Assembly (NCBI RefSeq): GCF_030272615.1
Contig: NC_081412.1
Location: 673,207,823-673,271,822, forward strand
DNA length: 64,000 nucleotides
Direction: 5' to 3'
Source of the DNA: Cryptomeria japonica
Taxonomy: Eukaryota; Streptophyta; Pinopsida; Cupressales; Cupressaceae
The translations under genes and the position numbers were made by a program. The notes below the pieces were generated by a model. That model saw only the letters and a program-made list of their open reading frames with translations. It was not told where the DNA came from and did not search any database. The first letter of the stretch is position 1; every line of letters begins with the position of its first letter. This document shows, piece by piece, positions 35,610 to 45,960 of the stretch.

Positions 35610-38600
35610 ATGGCTTCTTCATCTATTCCTGAATTCATAGCAAAACCTATTGTAGTCAAAGTGATTAAATGTCCTAGACCCGTATTTCAGTTAGTTCCTA
35701 AAATTGCTAAGAAGGATGATAATGTTGGTGCATTTTCTCAAATCCCCAAAGGAGTAGTTTTTGTAGAAGACCCTAGAATGTACATTCATTGTCACATAGA
35801 AGAATTAGGTGATGAGGAAATCAAGAGCATGTATAAAACTATAATTTGTGACAATTCTGGTAATGTGAAACCTGAACACAAAATAGTTGAAACCCTAGGA
35901 TTCACTGAAATTCTCAATATTCCAGATTTCCCTAAGGATGTTATAAGGATAGTTTTAAGCAGGGTTCATGGTGAATTCTTTTGGTTAGACTCAGTTCACA
36001 AAATCACAAAAGAGGTAGTAAAGGTTGTGACAGGGTTACCCTTCACCGGTAACAGGCCTGATAAAACAAAGAAGGTCTCAAATGACCTAGTGACTAACCT
36101 AACAGGTGCAACATTTGACAAGAGATCTTTAAGAGTGAATGATGTAACCAACATCAATGTCAGATTCATTAGCATGATTTTAGGGTATAAGACCACACAT
36201 GCAAATAGGTTAAACCTAGTCTCTAGCCTATGCATATAGAGTGCCTATGATATGATCAAGGATAATGCAAAAATAGATGTGTGTGAATGGTTGAAAGATG
36301 AGCTTATTGATAATCTTGGAAAAATTAAGAAAGACAAAAAGGGGACATTTAGATTTGGAAACCTACTTGTCTATTTAATGCTACACATAACAAAACAGGT
36401 GCCTGATATCTGTAATAAGAATCTTGGTTTTGATATACCGGTAGGCAAAAAATTATCTGATTTACTAAATAACATGGGTGAAAACAAAGAAAAGATTATT
36501 AATGAGTACTTTCAGGCATTAAAGGCCCAGATGAATACTAGAGTCAGACTTTCACAAACAATTGTAAATAAGTATAAGGATGAAATATGCTTTGTTATTC
36601 AGAAGGATGAGATTTGGATGGAGGCAGTTGTCCCAATAACCATTTGGGTTACTGAAATGGGTTATGAAACTGATGACAACATAATTGAAACATATGCAAA
36701 AGCCCTTCTAGAAGCACCCAAGGAACCTAAAGAAGAGGCATTTGGCAGTGCTGAGACTATTGAGAATCAAATTCAATCTAAGAAAAGGGTAAAGAAGGTA
36801 GAAGCAATAGTAAGAAGAGGATCTACGCAAGTAAAGGCTATCAAAGAAGATGTACTTAAACAAACTGGTGTCACTGAAGATGAGTTAGAAACACTACATC
36901 CAGAAACTCACCTTTCACCGGTAGCAACTTCTTCAAAAAGTGACATGCCAGTTGCATTTAAAAGAGTTGTGAGTAAAAGAGAACCTTCACTGGTATCCAC
37001 ACCTTTTCCTAGAAGAACCAGACATAAACAATAGGCAATAAGGCCCCCATCTAAGAAGATAACTCCTAAGAAGAAGAAGTTAACACCCAAAAAGAAGACT
37101 CAACAAAATATTGCTTCAATTGACAAACTACTAGATGAAATAACAGAGGATGGATAGCTGAAAAACATCAATAAATTATATGATTCATTATTAGTTGATG
37201 ACAAGGAGAAAGTTGAAAATAGTGTAATTCTACACTTGGACATTTACAAAAAATTTCTAATGCAAGTTGTAGATGAATTACCGATAGAACTATTTAAAAG
37301 ACTTGAAGCTAGAAGGAAAGTTGTTGTAGAGCTTGATAAGAAAATGAAAAATGAAAAACTACTTGTTGTTATCCAGTCAACTCACCAAAAGAGATAGATG
37401 ATCTAATCTCTGAGACTAATCGGTCAGTATTTTCATCTGCACACTAGCATGTAGCACTTATGGTTGGTAGAGTAAATGAGGTTGTAGAGGAAACTACAAA
37501 TGCATGGGACATATTCCTTGTAGAGAAGGAAAAGCAGAAAGAATATAGAAAACCCAAAGACATCAAAGTATATCAGAAGGATAAGGATAAGGGAAAAGGA
37601 AAGGTTAGTGGACCACCTAGCATCAAAATAAAAGATAACTTATCCCCACCACCTCTGAATACTCCACTAGTAGTGACTACTGATAATCAACTGGATAGTG
37701 AGAGCATGGACATATCAAAATAGGACACCAATCCTAACTCTGAGGTATTATACACATTGGACATTGATACTCGAAAGGTCAATATTTTGGTAGACAAGGA
37801 TACAACTGAGAAGATAGATATGGCTAATGAGCAACCAGTAACTGATGGTACAGAAGGTAAACCGGTAGATGATAACACAGAGCAACAAGCTCCATCAACT
37901 GCAACAGGTTCATACAGAGTCAGTGCCACCAGCATCAGTTGAGCAAACCAAACCTTTTCTTAAAGAAATGGAAACACAAACTGACCTACAAGCAAGGATA
38001 TTGCTCCCACTAGTGGAATACAGAGTTTTGGCTCTTCAAGTACAGAATTCAAGCCAACTAATGTAACAAAAGTTCTTTTGGATTCCATAAAGAAGATAAC
38101 AGATTGTAGCTCACAGGCTTACAAGGCAATAGATCAAACCATTCCAATTTTGAAAATGATACCACCAAAATTTAATGTAGATAATAAAGATTCTTTGAGT
38201 CAACTTGACACTTTGTCCTAGTATATTACTGAAAACGCTGGTACCGTTGAACAAATAAAAGAGGAAGCATTCAAGGAGAGATTAGAGAAGGAAAAACACA
38301 AATTCTTTGAGGAAGAAATAAAGAAATGTACAAGGCAATTTGACACACTTCTACAAGAACTATGTAGCACATTGAAGGAATTCAAAACTTTGTATAGGGA
38401 TACATGTAAAACTAACTTTCTGATAGTTGATATAGATAAGAAAATTAGCAAGATACATGAAGAAATAAATCAACTAGCTGACAATTTCATCAATTCATCT
38501 GATTCATTATCAGTTTTTGAGTAGAAAATAACAGGTTTTGAGGAAGAACTACTAAAGTTGGAAAGAGACAAAGAAAGGATAAAAGGAAAGGCTAAAGATC

Positions 38601-38800
38601 TTAAATGGAGACTTAGTCCAAAATTGGACTATCTCGCCTCCTTAAGGAAAGAAATATCTGAAGCTTTGGTTCAAGGACAAAAAACACTAGCAGAGCAAAT
38701 GCAACACCTCACCAGTACAGTTCAGAGGACAGAGGCCGCAATAAAAGATAGCAAAAAGTTCATTGAGAGCTTGAATATGGTTTTGGCAGATCTTTTTTAG
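35610..38800 (+). pseudogene. ORF2 of element G, unknown protein with coiled-coil C-terminus
   Basis: About 1,060 codons. From ATG 35610 (or 35520 in the same frame) the frame is open to 37034 except for TAG at 36237; shifts near 37380 and 37915 and a few stops break the rest; the C-terminus is at 38800. Residues 1-400 look globular and hydrophobic-patterned, then comes a Lys/Pro-rich basic stretch (37040-37110, SKKITPKKKK), an acidic low-complexity middle, and a coiled-coil end of about 230 residues (38240-38790). No catalytic motif of a known polymerase, protease, integrase or transposase is visible, and I do not recognise the family. It sits where pol would be. The basic stretch could bind nucleic acid; that is inference only. 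Confidence 0.7.
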
Positions 38801-39003
38801 ATTGTAACCAACCGGTTACAAGGATGAAGCGGAAACTACACTCTATTGACACTTTGACAACCTTTGTCATTGATGCCAAAGGGGAAGTAGTGGTATGAGA
38901 AAAATCCAATAACTTAGGGATCTTCTCAGGGGGACCACACATTTTTGGTAACAATTTTTGGATACACTTTTGAATTTTTCTCATGAGTGTTGCCATCAAT
39001 GCC

Positions 39004-39015
39004 AAAGGGGGAGAT
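39004..39015 (+). other. Polypurine tract of element G
   Basis: AAAGGGGGAGAT lies directly before the TGTTGG start of the 3' LTR. It is flanked by a perfect 13-bp inverted repeat (38989-39001 and 39068-39080). Confidence 0.88.
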
Positions 39016-39823
39016 TGTTGGCAAATGCACACTCCAATGAGACATTGTAGGTGATTGAAGGTTTTGTCATTGATGGCAACCTTACAATCCTATGACACCG
39101 GCAAGACAATTTATTGGCACCAGCAAAGACAGACTCTACACTGGCACAAAGACCACTAGCAGTAAAAGGAAGCATACTGACACAGAAGTCGACAGGAATT
39201 TTGTTTGTAATATATTTTGTTTATTATTATAAAATCATTGTAAGCCGACTTGGAAAGTTGTAAAATGACTCATTTATATAAGAGATCATTGTAGAACATT
39301 TTGGAATAGAAAAAAGGAAAAATATAGGTGAAATAAGGCAGACCTATTATGTGAATTATAGGTTAAGGGTTTATGTATGAAGCAAAGCTATAAACCGGTA
39401 CTAGATCTGGCATAGTAGATGCTATTTTGAAGGAGTACAAGACATTGGATTTATATAATCTATTTTGTAAGTCAGTGAGACTTCCCATTTTGTAATTGAG
39501 CAATGAGCTCTAGGCACTTGGCCTTCCTGCATGTGCAGGCCCCTCTTGTAGCAGTAATATTCTCTTATTGGCCAGTAAGTGAATATTGTGGGTCACAAAT
39601 CCCACCGAGGTTTTTCCCATAGTGGGTTTCCTCGTTAAACTATTGTGTTATGGTGTGTTTTTCATGTGGTTGTTGTTATCTTTGTTTATTGCCTTATTTC
39701 TTGTTTATCGGTATTCAGTATTAATATGTTCTACATGTTTTAAGTTAAGAAAATCAAATCACTAGTTAGATATTGATTCACACCCCCCCCCCCCTTCTCT
39801 TAGTATTTGTGGGAATCCTAACA
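39016..39823 (+). repeat. 3' LTR of element G
   Basis: 808 bp, colinear with 33285-34097. Its C run is 12 bases (39783-39794) against 18 in the 5' copy. It ends CCTAACA and is followed by the target duplication taata. Confidence 0.92.
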
Positions 39824-39828
39824 TAATA

Positions 39829-41657
39829 TGGATGTGCCAACACAGACACCCAAGATATTTTTGCCCAAGAATGTTATGAAACACCCCGCAAAAAAAAAAA
39901 CACTAAAAAAAGTGACCATGAGTCATCCCAGCCACTCTAAATCACTCAGTAAAATCATCCAGCAACATAGGAACCTGACCAAAGATAAATCAATGTAAAA
40001 TAAGATTCACAAATTCAAACAAGTCAAACAAACATCCTGATCTTCAATGCCAAAAGATGATAATGTTATAGTGAAAGGACAATCATTCTATCTGGTTTCA
40101 AGGAATGTAGTACCTCATCTAAGATATGACATAGTTTAGTTTCGAGTATACCACACCTTGTATAAGACCCATGATAATGTTGATGAAAAGACCAATAATG
40201 ATATTGATATTGTTTGATTGACATGACAAGTTCGATCAGTTTGAATTCTTGGCTAGTTGAACAACTCACCTGCTAATACGTGATTTTGTGAAGCACAATG
40301 TTGTAATGTGTTATCTATTTGTTGTCTACTTAAATATTTGTCTATGTAAAAAAGAGCCATCTTATCGATGGAATGAAAATGATTGTTTTTTGGATTTTGA
40401 TGTTTTCCAATTTTTAGGAGTTTTTGAGCTTTTTGATTTGTCTTGTGCTTTTTTTCAAAACATTTTTAAATGTTTTTGGATTATTTTAGGACATTTTTCA
40501 AATGTTTTTGGATTATTTCAAGACATTTTTTGAATGTATTTTTAATTATTTCAGGACATTTTTTGAATGTTTTTTGGATTATTTCAAGATATTTTTCAAA
40601 TGTTTTGAGATTATTTTAGGACATTTTTTTAATGTTCTGGGATTATTTCAGGACTTTTTTAAAAAAAAATTTGGATTATTTTAGGACATTCTTTAAATGG
40701 TTTTTGGATTATTTCGAGATATTCTTCAAATTTTTTTGTAATTATTTCAAGATATTTTATAAATTTTTTATTAATTTTTTCAGGAATTTATTTGATTTTT
40801 ATGGATTTTTTCAAGATTTTATTTGATTAATTTACCCCTAATGTTTTGCAAGGCAAGGAATATGACGCATGGATAAATAATATTGCTGAAATGTTGGTGG
40901 GTAGAGGGAAGACAAAGGCTATATATTATGGAGATAGAGCAGATTCAACTATCAAGGGCTTTCAGGTGATGAATAAGGGACTAGATCTGACAATGTAAAG
41001 AAATGGCATGGCATGAGGGACATGTCAAGAGGTTTTTGAAACCATGTTTTGCATTGTACATCCTTGAGTCAAATCAAGATCAAGGGAAAAAAAAGTGTAT
41101 GAACAGTGATAGGACATAGATAGGATAAGCAAGACCAAAAATGGATAAGGGATATGGATTGAAGGGTGCGATAGGCTAAGGGATAGTGGTAGAATGTTGC
41201 AATAAGACAAGTATTATGGATTAAATATTATAATAAGCCAATGGACAAAGACCAAAATTTGGGATAGACTGAAAGCTACGAATAGGATGCATGATGTTCA
41301 AGAAAATCCTCGTCCTTGTCAAGATCAAAGGTGGAAAAGGGGATATTCACATGAGGTATGATAGGAAAATGGAGGGTATAATAGGGGTATGATAGGATAA
41401 AACCTGCTCCCAAGTATGGTATGAAAGAAGTTCATGGATTACACATGATGCCTATTTGTTAGGTTTTCATCATGGTACTTTCCCAAGGCACCTATTTGCC
41501 AGGTTTTCATGAGTGGATGAATTATTTCTCTTTACTTTTCTTTCTTTCTTTTTATTTTTCATTTGTTTTTGCTTTTTATTTATTTTTTAATTTTTGGAAG
41601 AAAATGGAAACATGATAGGATATGGAAGGACTCAAGAATCTTGTTACTTAGATAGTA
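39829..41657. other. Intergenic DNA with minisatellite, no recognised gene
   Basis: Besides the 33-bp minisatellite, 40850-41000 reads briefly as an open protein-like stretch on the plus strand (KEYDAWINNIAEML) that ends in many stops. This may be a relic of an old retroelement; I do not recognise it. A TTTCTTTC-type tract lies near 41535-41590. Confidence 0.35.
40438..40830 (+). repeat. Minisatellite, unit about 33 bp
   Basis: About ten diverged copies of GGATTATTTCAGGACATTTTT followed by GAATGTTTTT. Because the unit is close to 33 bp, three overlapping reading frames stay open and predict repeats like FLDYFKTFFEC. Composition and divergence suggest a non-coding minisatellite rather than a gene. 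Confidence 0.8.
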
Positions 41658-41662
41658 GCCTT

Positions 41663-43154
41663 TGTTGGCATTACATTAAGTTTGTTGATATTGAGAAGGT
41701 TGTTGGAGATTGATGATATAATTGATAAAGAATGATTACTATCTTAATAATATTATTTTGTCATTGATGTCAAGCAATTGATTTTCTAATTCAGTATGAT
41801 GTTGCCATATCTTAAAGAGTATGCTTTCATGAGTATAAAGATGTCAGTAAGTGACATAGAAAGAATGTGAAAATGAAGGGGAGTAATAAGTTATTCAATG
41901 GGCAACTATTACCGAGTTAGATAGTGATGAGATTATGTTATTTTGATTGTTTTGATATCCTACATATATGTATTTGAAGACTGAATAAGAAGGAGAAAAG
42001 ATTTCATGCAACAGAATGAGTAAAGGCTTGATACTGTTCTATTTTACGGAGCAAGGAGCTAGTTGGTAAACACCAAGGTTATTAGTTGTCGGTTAAAGAA
42101 GGAAGAAGTTACTGAGTAAAGTTCTATATTTACCAAGTATTAACTGAGCAGTAACAAAATACATTGGATGAATAAATACATTATTAATTGAAGGATGCCA
42201 ATGAGCTGGAGATTTATAGAAGATTGGAATGTCGTGCAAGAAGTTTGTTAAGGATCAATGACAATGAAAATTCAAGAGCTAGATCTACAACACAGATTGA
42301 ATAGTCATAACCGAGCACAAGTACCAAGGAAGGTATACAAGTTTCAAGGCAAGATAAAACATTTTTTAGTTCAAAGGATTCAATGAACCTAGTCAAGTTT
42401 GAAGATCTGATGGCTAAGATTAATCATGGGAAATGTGATTAAAGAGATTAAGCAGTTAGGAATTGCTTATAAATAAGGAAAAGTTGATGAACACAGAATG
42501 CGGGCAAATAGAAGAGCGGTGATACTGCAGACGTGATTACCGAGTACAGAAGATTGAAGATCTAATTGAAGAACAGATTGAGAAGCCCAGCAAGGAGGAA
42601 GATAAGTCTTTTGACAAGATTATTTTGAGCACATAGAGTCTACTTTAACATTTCAAATGTGAAGTTGTAGATATATTTTATTACTGTTATTTATTTTTGT
42701 AAGTGATAGGAAATCTCTTAACCGAGTGGACCTAACAGTCTTATTTGTAAATCCTCTAGCAAGGTAACATTTTGAATGAGTGTTTGAAATCCTTTGACAA
42801 GGTCACTTCTAACAAAGTTCAAGATTCTAATAGATCTGAGGGAAATCCCTTGACTGGGTCACATCTAGCAAATGTGTTTGTGTAATCTTTAACAGGATTG
42901 GCTTTTAACTGAGCATACTCTAGAAGAGTATATTTTATTTGTGGGTCTGAAATCCCACAGTGGTTTTTCCCTATTCGAGTTTCCACGTTAAATCTAGTGT
43001 TATATGTGTTTTGTTGATTCAAGTTTATCAGTTTATGAGTTTGAATGATTTACAGTCATAGTTGCATATCAGGTAAGTTCTATCGAGGTTGAATCTAGAT
43101 AGATAAATGCATTGTGAGTTTATTTGATTCACCCCCCCTCTCATCTAACTAATA
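41663..43154 (+). mobile_element. Solo copia-type LTR
   Basis: A 1,492-bp LTR flanked by a perfect 5-bp duplication gcctt (41658-41662 and 43155-43159). It starts TGTTGGCATTA and ends AATA (the usual CA is changed). It has a TGTCATTGATGTCAA motif near its start, a TATAAATAAG TATA-like box (42469-42478), the GTGGTTTTTCCC...GAGTTTCCACGT motif (42961-42988) and the CACCCCCCCTCTCA tract (43130-43143). No internal region is attached: it was left by recombination between the two LTRs of a former element. Confidence 0.85.
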
Positions 43155-43159
43155 GCCTT

Positions 43160-44121
43160 CAAAAATGTACCATGATTATTAAAATTATGCTCAAAGACAT
43201 TGGTAGGATAATGACATGGAAGTGAGATGAAACTAAGGTAATTATTTATGCAAAGGATTGGATAAGATGGATGAAAGGATGGAAAAGAGGTGCTGGATAA
43301 TGGAGGGGTGGAAGAAGACTTTTTTTTGAGTGGATTATAATGTGGGAAAGACCAACATCAACACACACCTTGAGGGGTAATGGAATGATGGAGGAAAAAT
43401 GGATCTCAAATTTTGAGATTTGGATGGAGGAAAGGTTGTAAATTTTGGGACATAAGGTCCCAAAAAGGATGAAGTAGGTGATGGAGGAATAGAATTGGAA
43501 GGGAGGAATATAAATTTTAGATACCAATTTTGATTCTTATTTAGACTATTATGCTTCAAGGAGCCGCTTAGGAACCCACATTGTTTTGGATTTTTCATGC
43601 TTTTTTGGTTCTTTGGAATGCATTGCTTGCACAAGGGATTTGAAAACCCATATGGATTTTGACATTTCTTTATTTTGATAAATTGGCCTTTTTTGCCTTT
43701 TGGATATTTCTTTTTCTTTTTGGATCATATTTTTCTTTGTTTTGACATGTTGATCCTTGATTGTATGTGGATTGCTAGACTGATAACTTTAATTCTTGGA
43801 ATCCAAATTTCTTTTAGGGGGAAAGGAATTTATGTATTAATAAGAATGATATGAAGGTATTTTGGATGGATGGAAGGTGCTAAAGGATGTGTGAATTTTC
43901 TAACCATGAATAGTGGGTAGAGGGATATAAGGACCTAAAATGGATGGAAGAGATGAAGGGGAAGGTATATGTTTGGATTTTGATGGAGGGATACCAACAC
44001 CTTGAGGAATGTCACCAATGCCATTAACATTAAGATTTTATTTGATATGGAGAGGTTCTTCCTTAGGAAGGCCTACCCTTTTGCCTTTCTAGATATTTTT
44101 ACCCATAGGATATTATTTTCT
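43160..44121. other. Low-complexity G/A-rich intergenic DNA
   Basis: Rich in GGATGGAAG-like tracts; no ORF that looks like a protein. It lies just beyond the C-terminal end of the decayed ORF at 44122-45960. Confidence 0.35.
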
Positions 44122-45960
44122 TTAGGAAGAAAAGATGAGTACATTATGAGGGGGATATGATATGATGAGAATGATGGGATCATGAAGTGGATCAGATTGG
44201 ACCAAAGTGGAAGAACTCATTATGTATTTAGGGGGTTCATGAACATCTTGCACCAACATGTTATAATCATGAGGGGGATCAGGATCATCAGGGGGATCAG
44301 GACCAATGAGAGGCTTTTCATGAGATGGAATTGGAGGAATAATGGGATCATCAAAAGAAATAAGATCTTGGAGTATATATGGAGGATTAGGACATGGAGA
44401 TGGAGGAACAAAGGAATCTTGTGGATAATTTAAGGGGATGATAGGGTCTTGTGGTGCACATAAATCTAAAAGGAAGCTTTGATCTTGACAAGGAGGAAGA
44501 TCACTGGATTCCTCTTTAAGGGTTCTCTTCTCTTGGATTTAAATAGAATAATAAGAAATTATGAAGGGAATATCTTGATATTTCTTAGAAACTAGAATTT
44601 TAATGGGATTTAAAAGGAAATTTTGGTCATGAAATGGAAGGGGATCATTTGGGGTAGGATGGACTAGGATATCTTGATCCTGCTCGGGGAGGGGAATGCC
44701 ATTGGAACTTTAAAAGATGTTGTGTTCATAGATAGAATGGACAAGAATAAGGGGATGATCATGAGTGTTGAGGAAGATTGGGTCTTGTTCAAAAATTGGA
44801 TTAAATGATAAGGTTTCAAGATCTTAATCTTTATTTGTTTTAGGAATCATTTCTTCATGCTCTAAATTATCCTATTGACATGGGGTTGGACTTTGAACCT
44901 GCATGGGGGATTTTGGTAAGGAATTAATGCTTGGACATGAGGGAGATGTACTTTGAATGGGATCCTCTGCAATAGGTTTGATGGGAAATAAAGCACATGG
45001 TGGCATTGGGTCTAGCATTTCTGAAGGATGGTAGGGATGTGTATCACGAATTGGATTAACATGGCAATCAATTGTGGATAGCCCTTGGGGAATTTCATCC
45101 TTAGGTGTATCGTGGCATTGGGTCTAGCATTTATGAGGATGATATGGAAGGTTCGTGTGAATCGTAAAAAGGTGTACGAATAGAGGCCACTAGAGAGTCA
45201 ATTTTTTTATAAGGGGATGGTGAGCCATTGTGAGGCATGAGCATATTATTTTATTCTTTCTCAAAAAAATCACTTAGGACTCTCTTTAAGAGCTTTGTAA
45301 TAGAGAAACCCTACTTTGGAGATGTATTTGAATCCTTGCGAGGTTTTGACATGGTTGAGTTTTGATTTTGGATTTGATTGAAAAGGATTTGGTTTTGGTT
45401 TGATTTTATGTTTTTATTTTGAATTGGTTTTTGGTTGAATGAGATTGGATTTTGGACTTGGCTGAATTGGTTTGACACATTTGAAATTTGACTTGGTGTT
45501 AGTTTCAACTTTTGTTTTTGAATGTTTGGTTGTAGTTGTTCATACTATTTTGTTAACTAATTTTGTTATTGATACTCCATAGTTGGTTGAACCAATTGTT
45601 AATCTTGTATGGTCGATTGAGCATATTGTTGAAATTTCACCACTAGTTGTGTTGGTTGGACATGTTGGACTACTGGCTATGTATGTGGAGTCATTGGTTG
45701 CATTGGTTGGAAATGTTGGACCATTAGTTGTTCTGGTTTGATATGTTGTTCCATTGGCTATGTTGGTTGGATCATTAGCTATTGTTGGATAATTGGTTGT
45801 TGTTGGATCATTGGTTATGTTAGTTTTATATGTTATTGAATCAAAATTTGATTGAATGGAATTTGATGAAATGAAGTCCGACTTGGTTGAAATTTGTGTT
45901 TGTTGCTTGAAATTGTTGCATTATCTCTGTTTGAGAGATGAGAGCTAGTATGTTTGATCA
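44122..45960 (-). pseudogene. Decayed Gln-rich then Pro/Asp-rich ORF of unknown function
   Basis: Read on the minus strand, about 600 codons are recoverable by following one frame with one or two shifts and about a dozen stops. The first third is Gln/Asn-rich (many QP, QQ and NQ pairs, 45900-45320). The rest is Pro/Asp/His-rich with recurring DP and DPI words (for example PDPPDDPDPP near 44290). The segment encoding MLDPMP occurs twice (near 45120 and 45010), an internal duplication. I see no enzymatic motif. Most stops in the Gln-rich part fall where Gln or a similar codon would be expected. It may be a structural ORF of an old retroelement; the function is unknown. Confidence 0.45.

Larger units (their letters stand above)
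33285..39823 (+). mobile_element. LTR retrotransposon G, pol-less (non-autonomous)
   Basis: A structurally complete 6,539-bp element: TG...CA LTRs (813 and 808 bp), perfect 5-bp target duplication taata (33280-33284 and 39824-39828), primer site, leader, two coding regions and polypurine tract. The 4.9 kb interior has no protease, integrase, RT or RNase H motif in any frame I read. It holds a gag-like ORF with coiled coil and four zinc knuckles, and a second unknown ORF of about 1,060 codons. The leader and polypurine signals match those of copia elements D, E and F nearby, so those or their relatives are the likely helpers. Both ORFs now carry stops and frameshifts. Confidence 0.88.
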
